Below, piece after piece: positions 35,464 to 43,339 of a stretch of 64,000 bases of DNA. Each line of letters opens with the position of its first letter. Position 1 is the first letter of the stretch. Under the pieces are notes generated by a model. The model had not been told where the DNA came from. It did not search any database and was given only the letters and a program-made list of their open reading frames with translations. The position numbers and the translations under genes were made by a program. This stretch comes from Streptomyces sp. NBC_00078 (GTDB lineage: Bacteria > Actinomycetota > Actinomycetes > Streptomycetales > Streptomycetaceae), in assembly GCF_026343335.1 (NCBI RefSeq), contig NZ_JAPELX010000001.1, positions 186,001 through 250,000 on the forward strand, read 5' to 3'.

Positions 35464-35658
35464 GAGCACCGGCGTCCGGCGGTAGCCGCAGCCCGACGCC
35501 GACGAGGCTGGCCGCATGCCCGATTCCCGCAGGTCGGAAGGCCGGCCTGCGGTCAGTGGAGCGAAGAAGGGCCACCACGGCGTCTCGGGAGCGGACGGGC
35601 CTCATGAAGATGGCCCCGTGAAGACGGCCCGTGAGACGGCCCCATGAAGGCCGCGGCC

Positions 35659-36636
35659 TCAGCGTTCTCCGCTCAGATCGGCAAAGGTCAGTCCGATGAG
35701 TGCGCTGTCCGCCCCGTCGGCCAGCAAGGCGTGCAGGAGCAACCGTGCCTTCGGGGCGTCGAGGACACCGGCCGAGATGAGGCCCCGGCCGAGAAGGTCG
35801 AACTCCGATCCAGGTCCTCGGTAAGTGGTGCTCAGGATCGATCCGGCGCCGGTACGGGAGGCGAGGACCACCGGCATGCGCGTGGCCAGGTCCTCCAGTG
35901 ACGGGACCAGCCACCCGGGCACATGTCCCGCTCCGAAGGCCGCCACCACAAGCCCGTCGAAACGGCCGTCCACGGCATCGAGGAGTTCTCCCTGATCGCC
36001 CAGTGACAGGGTAAGCAGGGCGACCCGCACCGACCGGTTGATGCGCAGGGGGCTCGGGACGGTGGGCGCCGGGGGTTGGAGCAGGATGCGGGGCCGGCCC
36101 TCCACCACGGTTCCGAGCGGACCGGCGCCGGGCGAGGCGAAGGTGGCGATCGACGTCGTGTGTGCCTTGCGGACGTATCGTGCGGCGTGGATCTCGTCCG
36201 CCATCACCACGACGGCACCCGCGTCACGGAACCTCGGATCGCCGGCCACAGCGATGGCCGAGGCCAGGTTCGCGGCACCGTCCGCCCCTGGTGAGTCGGG
36301 GCGCCGCATGGCGCCGGTGACCACGAGGGGCTCGCGATGCGTGCACAACAGGTCGAGGAGGAAGGCGGATTCCTCGATCGTGTCCGTACCCTGTACGACG
36401 ACCGCACCCGATCCAAGGTCTCCGGCCGCGTCGATCAGGTCGGCGAGTTCCGCGAGGTCGTCCACGGTCAGTGCCGAGCTGGGGAGCCGCCGGAAGTCCC
36501 GCAGACGTACATCGACGTCAGCCGCAAGGGTCAGGTCCGCCAGCACCTGGGCACCGGACAGCCGACCGGCGCCTCCCTGAGCGGCGGAGATCGTCCCGCC
36601 CAGCGTGAATACGGTCACGGGCTTCGCCATTCGCAT
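35659..36636 (-). CDS. L-asparaginase (type I/II asparaginase fold)
   Basis: 325 aa from ATG 36636, with GGAG four bases upstream (GTG 36657 and ATG 36630 are alternatives). Catalytic motif 1 is VFTLGGTISAAQGGAGR (first Thr), motif 2 is GAVVVQGTDTIEESAFLLDL (Thr-Asp), and LVVTGAMRRPDSPGADGAAN supplies the Lys-equivalent region. There is no signal peptide, so it is cytoplasmic. It hydrolyses asparagine to aspartate and ammonia. Divergent from dps with a 227-bp gap. Confidence 0.9.
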   Translation of the reverse strand: MRMAKPVTVFTLGGTISAAQGGAGRLSGAQVLADLTLAADVDVRLRDFRRLPSSALTVDDLAELADLIDAAGDLGSGAVVVQGTDTIEESAFLLDLLCTHREPLVVTGAMRRPDSPGADGAANLASAIAVAGDPRFRDAGAVVVMADEIHAARYVRKAHTTSIATFASPGAGPLGTVVEGRPRILLQPPAPTVPSPLRINRSVRVALLTLSLGDQGELLDAVDGRFDGLVVAAFGAGHVPGWLVPSLEDLATRMPVVLASRTGAGSILSTTYRGPGSEFDLLGRGLISAGVLDAPKARLLLHALLADGADSALIGLTFADLSGER

Positions 36637-36863
36637 CGCACTCCATGTCTCGGGCACACCGATCAGAGCAGCCTGCCACCCACCGGTTCACCGGTCGACC
36701 GGCACACACACCCGACGCCGGGGAGCGGTGTCCTCGCGGCCGCTCCAGAACCGCACGGCCCACAGCACCGCGCGGCCTCCCGAGACCGAGTTCACAGGTC
36801 TGTCGCAGCGCAGGTGGGGCACCAGAAACGCCTACCCCATCCCCTGAAGAAGGAGTGACTGTG

Positions 36864-37421
36864 ATGACGAAGAACCTCACCCCCGAGTACACGGTGCCGG
36901 GCATCGAGCGCGAGGCGGCCGGTCGGCTCATCGACGTCCTCCGGCTGCGGCTGCACGCCCTCAACGACCTCCACCTCACGCTGAAGCATGTGCACTGGAA
37001 CGTCGTGGGGCCGCACTTCATCGCCGTGCACCAGATGGTCGACCCGCAGGTCGACCGGGTCCGTGACATGGCCGACGACGTCGCCGAACGCATCGCCGCA
37101 CTCGGTGGGGTCGCCCAGGGCACACCCGGCTCCCTGGTCAGCGAACGGACCTGGGACGACTACTCCATCGGCCGTGAGGACGCCATCGCCCACCTCGGTG
37201 CGCTGAACGTCGTCTACACCGGCCTCATCGAGGACGTCCGCGCGGCGATCAAGGTCACCGGCGAGATCGACCCGGCAACGGAGGATCTCCTCATCGGACA
37301 ACTGCGGGACCTGGAGCAGTTCCAGTGGTTCGTCCGAGCCCACCTCGAGAACGCCGGCGGCACTCTGACCACGGCGCGGGCCGAGACGGAGGAAGACGCA
37401 GCCAGGGCCGCGAAGTCCTGA
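36864..37421 (+). CDS. dps: Dps-family DNA-binding ferritin-like protein
   Basis: 185 aa from ATG 36864 (GTG at 36861 possible) with AAGGAG upstream. The ferroxidase signature LTLKHVHWNVVGPHFIAVHQ MVDPQVDRVRDMADDVAERI contains the His and Asp/Glu ligands in the expected order. The four-helix core is followed by a C-terminal tail rich in Ala and Glu (TARAETEEDAARAAKS) that could contribute to assembly. Dps proteins oxidise Fe(II) with peroxide and protect DNA under stress. The next gene is a small hydrophobic protein often stress-induced. Confidence 0.93.
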   Translation: MTKNLTPEYTVPGIEREAAGRLIDVLRLRLHALNDLHLTLKHVHWNVVGPHFIAVHQMVDPQVDRVRDMADDVAERIAALGGVAQGTPGSLVSERTWDDYSIGREDAIAHLGALNVVYTGLIEDVRAAIKVTGEIDPATEDLLIGQLRDLEQFQWFVRAHLENAGGTLTTARAETEEDAARAAKS

Positions 37422-37592
37422 CCCGAGGACCGGAGGGCGGACCCGAGCCGACTGCCCCGGACTGCCCGCCCCGGACCGACCGTGCACGCGGAAACAAATC
37501 CGAATTCCCGGTCGCGCCCGAAACAAACAAGGGGAATTCAGTGCGTGAGGCGCCTTTCCCGGGGCACTTGAAGCGGCGGAGGTGCATAAAGA

Positions 37593-37763
37593 ATGATTCC
37601 CCTGCTTCTGGTTCTGTTGCTCGCCCTGGTTCTTTTCGGTGCCGGTTTCGCACTCAAGGCGCTCTGGTGGATCGCGGTCGTCGTCCTGGTGCTCTGGCTG
37701 CTGGGATTCCTGGTCCGGCCGGCGGGTCACGGCGGTCGTAAGGGCCGCTGGTATCGCTGGTAG
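37593..37763 (+). CDS. Small hydrophobic membrane protein
   Basis: 56 aa from ATG 37593 with GGAGG ten bases upstream; too short for most gene finders. The sequence MIPLLLVLLLALVLFGAGFA continues through ALWWIAVVVLVLWLLGFLVR and ends in a Gly/Arg/Trp tail (HGGRKGRWYRW). Two closely spaced helices. Such hydrophobic proteins recur in Streptomyces near stress genes; the role is unknown. Two copies of a GAAACAAA element lie upstream (37489 and 37520), in the probable promoter. Confidence 0.7.
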   Translation: MIPLLLVLLLALVLFGAGFALKALWWIAVVVLVLWLLGFLVRPAGHGGRKGRWYRW

Positions 37764-37927
37764 GTGTGGCGACAGGTGAGCGGGCCCCGCGGGCGCAGAG
37801 CCGGCGGGGCCCGCTCGTCCACGACCGGGCCGCCCGGCCCGTTCACCTGCCCCGACCGCCACGGGACACTGGAGGTGGACGGCCGGTGTCGTGCCGCGCC
37901 GCAGTCGACCGGGAGGAGGGCCGCACG

Positions 37928-38821
37928 GTGGTGAGACTCATTCCGTCCGGCGGGCCCGGACTGCGAGAGCAATTGAGCCGGGGCCTTTTCGCCCGCGTCG
38001 CCGGCCCGGACGGCCGGCGCAATCGCGCCCGAATCCACGGCACCCCTGGTCCTCGTTGGTTCGGGCCTGAGCGCCCCATCCGGCGAGTGCACGCGGACGC
38101 CTCGATGTTCATCGGCGGGCTGTCCGCGTTGCTGCTGCAGTCGCTGCACCCGCTGGCCATGGCCGCCGTTGCGGCGCACTCCGGTTATCGCGGAGATCCT
38201 TGGGGCCGGTTGCAGCGTACGAGCACCTTCCTTGCCACGACCACCTTCGGCACCGCCACGCACGCGCAGCAGGCGTGTGAGCAGGTTCGGACGGTGCACG
38301 AGCGTATTCGCGGGCTCACCGTCGACGGCGACGAGTACCACGCCGCCGATCCGCATCTGCTCGGCTGGGTGCACGCCGCGGAGATCGACAGTTTCCTCCG
38401 GGCGCACCAGTGCTACGGGACGAATCCTCTGTCCGAGGAAGGTTGCGACGGGTACATCGCCGACACCGCCCGTATCGCCCGCGAGTTGGGCGTGCTCGAT
38501 CCGCCGCGCGACCGCGCGGAACTCGCCCGGCTGCTCGCCGCCTACCGTCCGGAGCTTCGGGCCACCGCACAGGCGCGGGAGGCCGCACGGTTTCTGCTTC
38601 TGAATCCGCCCGTGCCGCTGGCCGCTCGGCTTCCCTACGGGGTCCTGGCCGCCAACGCCGTCTCCCTGCTGCCCACCTGGGCCGCCCGGGAGCTCGGCCT
38701 GCCCAGGCTGCCGGTGGTCGACGAGTGGTGCGTCAGGCCGCTGGGATTCGCCGTCACGTCCGCGGTGCGCTGGGTGATGGCGCCGTCACGGCCCGCGACC
38801 CCGTCCATCACCGCGAGGTGA
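37928..38821 (+). CDS. MpaB-like oxygenase family protein (DUF2236)
   Basis: 297 aa from GTG 37928 (next codon also GTG) with GGAGGAGG upstream. Family signature: IRRVHADASMFIGGLSALLL QSLHPLAMAAVAAHSGYRGD near residues 55-95, with the conserved HP pair, TSTFLATTTFGTATHAQQAC and DPHLLGWVHAAEIDSFLRAH with the second His set. MpaB-like proteins include latex-clearing-protein relatives that bind haem through His. Substrate unknown. No signal peptide. Confidence 0.9.
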   Translation: MVRLIPSGGPGLREQLSRGLFARVAGPDGRRNRARIHGTPGPRWFGPERPIRRVHADASMFIGGLSALLLQSLHPLAMAAVAAHSGYRGDPWGRLQRTSTFLATTTFGTATHAQQACEQVRTVHERIRGLTVDGDEYHAADPHLLGWVHAAEIDSFLRAHQCYGTNPLSEEGCDGYIADTARIARELGVLDPPRDRAELARLLAAYRPELRATAQAREAARFLLLNPPVPLAARLPYGVLAANAVSLLPTWAARELGLPRLPVVDEWCVRPLGFAVTSAVRWVMAPSRPATPSITAR

Positions 38822-39335
38822 GCGCAGGTGGAGCGCGGCCCTCGTCCGCGCCACCTCCGATGTCGCTCCGGCGTCGCTCCGGCGTCCACGCTCCACCACA
38901 ACTGGGCGATCGCGACCGGGTGCGCCGTCCCGGCCGACTACCCCTTCCGCCATGTGCAGTTGGGCGCGCCGGACGTGGGCCGGCGCCCGGCTCGTCCTGC
39001 GGCCGGGGAGGACATCGGTTTCTTCTGCCTCTACGACGTGGACACGAGGGCGCGGCGGGCCGGGCGGGAGGAGACATGGTCGCCTTTTGTCCCGGGAGAC
39101 TCAGGTTCGAATCCAGCCCTCGTTGCCTGTTCACATACTTCCCGGAAGCCCCAACATGCGGATTACTCCCGGCCCGGAGACATGTGTTCCGTAGCATCAC
39201 TACGACATAGATGTGCGGCAGCAACGTCTGCTTCTCGCACGGCAGCATGCGGAACAGCACACACACGTTAGATTTCGCATACGCCGTGGGCTCGTTGCCG
39301 ACCGAGCACGGCATTCAGAAAGAGGTGTGAGCATC
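38822..39335. other. Long intergenic region with a tRNA T-arm-like motif
   Basis: No supported gene. AGGTTCGAATCC (39103-39114) matches the T-arm consensus of tRNAs, but no acceptor or anticodon arms fit around it. A plus frame at 38900-39060 reads HNWAIATGCAVPADYPFRHV QLGAPDVGRRP and GEDIGFFCLYDVDTRARRAG, perhaps a decayed gene. The end of the region must hold the promoter of the coiled-coil protein gene. Confidence 0.4.
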
Positions 39336-39950
39336 GTGTCCGAAAACGCTACCGGGATCACCGAATTGACTTCGCAGTACAGCGCCCAGGTCACCGGCGA
39401 CCTTGAACGCAACCTAAAGGAGCAGGAACGCCTCGACGCTGAAATCGAGGCGCTGCAGGCGCAGTTGGCCTCCCTTCAGCACGATCACAGCATTCTGCTG
39501 AACATCCAGCAGGCACTGGGCATCCCGGCGGAGCCCGCCGCCCCCGAAGTCGTCGCGACGGTGCCCGCCCCCCGCAAGAGGGCCGCGCGCGCATCGGGCG
39601 AGGGCAAGCAGACAAAGGCCAAGGAGTCCACCGGCCCCGCCCGGAAGCGAACCGCCGAGAAGAGCGCCGCCAAGGCCTCGGCCGCACGGTCGGCCCCCAC
39701 GCTCGTCGACCTGGTCGGGCGGCACCTGACGAGCCAGAGCGAGCCTCGTTCCGCCGCCGAGATCACCACCGCGCTCGCACAGCAGCACCCCGAGCGCGGC
39801 ATCAAGGCCACCGTCGTGCGCACCACACTCGAAGGCCTCGTGGCCAAGAACCAGGCCCAGCGCACCAAGCAGGGCAGGTCCGTCTTCTACACCACGCCGG
39901 ACGCCGAGCCGGCCGCACAGGACGACCAGAGTTCCGATCAGTCCGCCTGA
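39336..39950 (+). CDS. Coiled-coil protein with basic linker and winged-helix-like C-terminus
   Basis: 204 aa from GTG 39336 with AGAGG ten bases upstream. Residues ~20-60 form a coiled coil (LERNLKEQERLDAEIEALQA QLASLQHDHSILL). Residues ~75-120 are a Lys/Ala/Arg-rich histone-like linker (PAPRKRAARASGEGKQTKAK). Residues ~130-190 look like a winged helix: LVDLVGRHLTSQSEPRSAAE ITTALAQQHPERGIKATVVR TTLEGLVAKNQAQRTKQGRS VFY. This suggests a DNA-binding, possibly nucleoid-associated regulator. Family not named with certainty. 39951-40341 downstream contains nothing I can support. Confidence 0.75.
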   Translation: MSENATGITELTSQYSAQVTGDLERNLKEQERLDAEIEALQAQLASLQHDHSILLNIQQALGIPAEPAAPEVVATVPAPRKRAARASGEGKQTKAKESTGPARKRTAEKSAAKASAARSAPTLVDLVGRHLTSQSEPRSAAEITTALAQQHPERGIKATVVRTTLEGLVAKNQAQRTKQGRSVFYTTPDAEPAAQDDQSSDQSA

Positions 39951-40341
39951 TCACCCTTCGTCGACGGCTGCGGTCCCCCAACCGCGGCAGGTCGGCAGTT
40001 CGGCCACGTTCACGTTCCGTTGCGTGTGATCCTGCGACACCCTGTGTGGGGCCTGTGCGGCGAAGCCGATGTTCGTGCACCGGGTCAAAGTCCACCGCCT
40101 CCGCCGTCCGTGTCTCGTGCCGTCCGGCGCTCGGCGTGTGCCGCACTCCGGCCAGCTGTGACGTGCGGCTTCGCTCACCGGTGGTCGGGAAGCCGCCGCC
40201 ATCGCGGGAGTGCTGCCTGCCCAAGGCCGGGCACGGGATGGTCGCACATCGCGCGGGCCGCAGCTGCCGGTTCAGCGTTCCGTGGGCGGGCCCGGAGAGG
40301 TGGGGCCCGACGGACCCTACGTGGAAGTCGTCACCCCATCG

Positions 40342-40977
40342 TCATCGGGCCGGCAGCCCTGAGGGGTGAAATGCCGTGCCGCTCAGGCCGTCCCAACGGG
40401 CGGCCGCGAGGACCGCGGCCGCAGCGCCGGTTCCGAGTACGGCGCCGGCGATGACGTCGCCCGGGTAGTGCACCCCGGTGTGGACGCGGGAGTAGCCCAC
40501 GGCGCAGGCCAGCAGGCCGAGCGGCACGGTGGCGGCCGGGAACGCGGGGCCCACGGCCGCGGCGAAGGCGACTGCCGAGGCCGTGTGGCCCGAGGGGAAC
40601 GAGGCGGATTTCGGCATGGGTACGTGCCGTCCCGGGAATGGCGAGTCCTCGGCGCGGCGCGGGCGTCGTCGTCGGACGAGACGCTTGCCGAGCAGGTTGG
40701 CAGTCGCCGAAGCGACGCCGATCGCCGCGAGGCCGAGCGCGGCGGCGCGGCGTGATCGGCCGGGGCGCACCGCCAGGGCTCCGGCGACCGCGAACGAGAT
40801 CTTGGAGTGGTCCGCCGCCGCGGACAGCCGGCGCAGGGCGGAATCCAGGGTGGGTGTGCTGGTGACCGTCACGGACTCGTAGAGCGCTTGGTCGAGGGCG
40901 GCGAGATCACGCAACAGTCCTCGCGGAATCGGGTGGCCGCGCGGTTCCCGCTGTTCCCGTGGCGGGCGGTCAGTCAT
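40342..40977 (-). CDS. PAP2-family phosphatase (phosphatidic-acid phosphatase type)
   Basis: 211 aa from ATG 40977. The three PAP2 motifs are present: LLGKRLVRRRRPRRAEDSPF (KxxxxxxRP), ASFPSGHTASAVAFAAAVG (PSGH) and GYSRVHTGVHYPGDVIAGAV (SRxxxxxHxxxD). Several hydrophobic helices place it in the membrane. It overlaps the lipid-kinase gene upstream by eight bases and is translated from the same message, giving a coupled kinase/phosphatase pair probably acting on diacylglycerol, undecaprenol or another isoprenoid/lipid phosphate. Confidence 0.92.
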   Translation of the reverse strand: MTDRPPREQREPRGHPIPRGLLRDLAALDQALYESVTVTSTPTLDSALRRLSAAADHSKISFAVAGALAVRPGRSRRAAALGLAAIGVASATANLLGKRLVRRRRPRRAEDSPFPGRHVPMPKSASFPSGHTASAVAFAAAVGPAFPAATVPLGLLACAVGYSRVHTGVHYPGDVIAGAVLGTGAAAAVLAAARWDGLSGTAFHPSGLPAR

Positions 40978-42388
40978 CGCTCTGCTCCTGGTTCTTCTCG
41001 GGTGGGTCGGGCGTTCGGGCGAACGCGAGTCGGACGATGCGCCGCCAGTCGACGGACGGTGCGACGTACGGGGCGCCGGGACGATGTCTGGGGACCCGCA
41101 TCCGCAGGGCGCCCCGCCTTACGGTGCAGACGACGGGCGCGGGCAGAGTGAGCGCCTCACCGTCGACGGCCACCGGAATGAGCTGCTCGTCGGACTCGAC
41201 CACCACGCGACGTGACGTCAGTGAGGTGATGCCGCTGGCGCGTTCCCCGAGCAGTGCCAGTTCGGCTGCCTGTGCCGCGCCGACGACCCGGACGGCGATC
41301 ACGCCGAGCGTGCCCGTGTCGAGCCGTGGTCTGCGTCCGCCACCCAGCGGATCGGCCCGTGCGTAGGGGTTGTTGCTCACGAGCAGGGTCTGCGGGGCCT
41401 CCAGACGCTCCTCGTCAGCCTGTGCGTTCAGGGAGACGCCCGCCTCGCCCGCCAGCAGGTCCGGCAGTTGATCGAGCGCCGTGGCCGCTTTGGCGTCGCG
41501 GTATTCGGGGCTCTGCACTATCTCCGCGTACGCCCCGAACGAAGCCGTGTTGACGAAGGGCAGACCTCCCACGTCGCCCAGGTCGACTCGGAGTTCCACT
41601 CCGTCCGTGAGGGCATCGAGACTGCTCGCCGGTTCGTCACGGTCAAGGCCCAGGTCCATGGCGAAGTGGTTGCGTGTTCCGGCGGCCACGACCATGAAAG
41701 GCAGGCCGTGCTCGGCGGCCACTTTCGCCACCAGGGCCTGGGTGCCGTCGCCACCGGCCACGCCGAGCAGGTCCGCACCCTCGGCCACGGCCTGCCGGGC
41801 CAGCTCCACCGGGTCGGGATCGGCGTCCAGATCGAGCAGGATCACCCGGGCGCCCAGTTCCTCGGCCCGCTCCACCAGCCCGTACCGGCCGACCTTTCCG
41901 TCCCCCGATCGCGGATTCATGATCAGGACGGCGCGGCGGGGCGGCCGGGCCGAGTGGGAGCGCATGTGCTGCGGCGTACGCAGTCTGCGCAGAGCGCTCC
42001 TGGCGCAGGCAAGCGCGGTCGTCCACGACGCGAGCGCCGTCACGGCCGCCACCCACAGACCCGACGCCGCGTACAGCACCAGGACGCCGACGGGGGCGGC
42101 GATCGCCAGGAGCGCGCCCAGGAGACGGGCCAATCCGCGATGCGCCAGCGCCCACCAGATCCCTGCGCCGGCCACGGCGAGTCCGGCCAGGCCCAGCAGA
42201 AGGATCAGCCACTGGCCGACGCCCGCCACCACCGCCGCGACGGCTCCGGCAACGCACAGGAGGGCGAGTCGCGCCAGCGCTCGCGCCGAAGCCACACCTC
42301 TGCCGGAGCCGTCGGGCTCCGTCTCGCTCGTCGTGCCGGTCGCGTTCAATGTCCCTTCCCGGTCACCGCAGGATCGTCCGGTCATCAT
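40970..42388 (-). CDS. Diacylglycerol/lipid kinase-family protein with N-terminal membrane spans
   Basis: 472 aa from ATG 42388 (the next codon is also ATG). The N-terminal ~120 residues hold four membrane spans (LLCVAGAVAAVVAGVGQWLI, LLLGLAGLAVAGAGIWWAL, LGALLAIAAPVGVLVLYAAS and a following one). The kinase domain follows: RRAVLIMNPRSGDGKVGRYG, LLGVAGGDGTQALVAKVAAE (GGDGT), FMVVAAGTRNHFAMDLGLDR and LPFVNTASFGAYAEIV. This fits the DagK/YegS/BmrU group. The membrane anchor is typical of actinobacterial fusions. Operon with the PAP2 phosphatase (8-bp overlap). Confidence 0.9.
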   Translation of the reverse strand: MMTGRSCGDREGTLNATGTTSETEPDGSGRGVASARALARLALLCVAGAVAAVVAGVGQWLILLLGLAGLAVAGAGIWWALAHRGLARLLGALLAIAAPVGVLVLYAASGLWVAAVTALASWTTALACARSALRRLRTPQHMRSHSARPPRRAVLIMNPRSGDGKVGRYGLVERAEELGARVILLDLDADPDPVELARQAVAEGADLLGVAGGDGTQALVAKVAAEHGLPFMVVAAGTRNHFAMDLGLDRDEPASSLDALTDGVELRVDLGDVGGLPFVNTASFGAYAEIVQSPEYRDAKAATALDQLPDLLAGEAGVSLNAQADEERLEAPQTLLVSNNPYARADPLGGGRRPRLDTGTLGVIAVRVVGAAQAAELALLGERASGITSLTSRRVVVESDEQLIPVAVDGEALTLPAPVVCTVRRGALRMRVPRHRPGAPYVAPSVDWRRIVRLAFARTPDPPEKNQEQSDD

Positions 42389-42528
42389 GGCACCGCGTGA
42401 TCCATATGCCCGGAGCACGTACCCATCATGTCGGGATCCTCACCGCAGCGTCCTTGCTCGGGGTCTGTGCGTGCCTTCCGGCATCGCCTGTTCCGGTTCG
42501 TCGTCGAGGTCATGAACCAGGCAGCCGT

Positions 42529-43131
42529 TTACTCCGATTCGAACCCGTCGGCCCGGTTCCAGTGGAGTGTGACGTCACGCCCGAAGACGACCCGGCTTCC
42601 GTCGTGGGAGACGGAGGCCCGCTCCCAGCCGTCGAAGTCCTTTTTGATGTTGACGTCCCACCTGGTCAGGCTGCCGGTACCGACGGCCGCGATGGACTCG
42701 GTCGGGGGGTCGCCGTCGTAGCAGTAGGCGCCGAAGTCCGCGATCGCCGCGACGGTTCCTGCGCTGGTCCGCAGTTCGATGCCCTGGCATGCGTCGGTCC
42801 TGGTGCGGTGGATGACCTTCGGTTTCGTCCAGGCCTTCGCCCGGGGGCTGTAGTGCTGCTCGACGAGCCCCTTGCCCCGGCGGTAGTGCATGGCCACCCG
42901 GCGGCCGTCATCGAGTGTCACCTCGGCGTTGTAGGGGCTCGGGCTGCCGCTCCAGGGAAGGTCGCTCTTCTGCAGTGGGGAGGCGTACACCCCGGTGTCC
43001 GGGGAGGCCGGGGAGGCGCTCCCGGACGGGGCGCGGGCCGCCGAGTCCTGGTGACCGCACGCCACCGTGGTCACCAATGCCAGCATTCCCGCCCAAGCCC
43101 AGGTCAGGGCCCGGACACGAGGTTTACGCAT
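42529..43131 (-). CDS. Lipoprotein of unknown function
   Basis: 200 aa from ATG 43131 with GGGAGG upstream. Signal peptide MRKPRVRALTWAWAGMLALV with lipobox VTTVAC. The mature domain (QKSDLPWSGSPSPYNAEVTL, HYRRGKGLVEQHYSPRAKAW, VAAIADFGAYCYDGDPPTES) has a Cys pair (ACQG and YCYD) that may form a disulfide. No recognised family. Divergent from aminopeptidase N. Confidence 0.75.
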   Translation of the reverse strand: MRKPRVRALTWAWAGMLALVTTVACGHQDSAARAPSGSASPASPDTGVYASPLQKSDLPWSGSPSPYNAEVTLDDGRRVAMHYRRGKGLVEQHYSPRAKAWTKPKVIHRTRTDACQGIELRTSAGTVAAIADFGAYCYDGDPPTESIAAVGTGSLTRWDVNIKKDFDGWERASVSHDGSRVVFGRDVTLHWNRADGFESE

Positions 43132-43339
43132 ACTGCCTCCCGTTGCCTCGCCGCAGCATAGGCGTCCGGTGGAGGCGGGCACGCCTTCAGAGCCGACCCG
43201 GCGGGGCCCAGCCACATGCGTGTATGCCCGGCTACGCGCCAACTACCGGGCCCCGCGCCCCCGTTCGAGATCAAAAACCACTGCGTTCGCCGGCGGACTC
43301 GTCATACGCTGGCGGCCGCTGTCTGCCGAGGGAGGATGC

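Noticed and set aside
39103..39114. GGTTCGAATCC, a tRNA T-arm-like sequence at 39.1 kb
   Set aside because: No paired acceptor, D or anticodon stem could be built around it, so it is at most an att-site or tRNA remnant, or chance.
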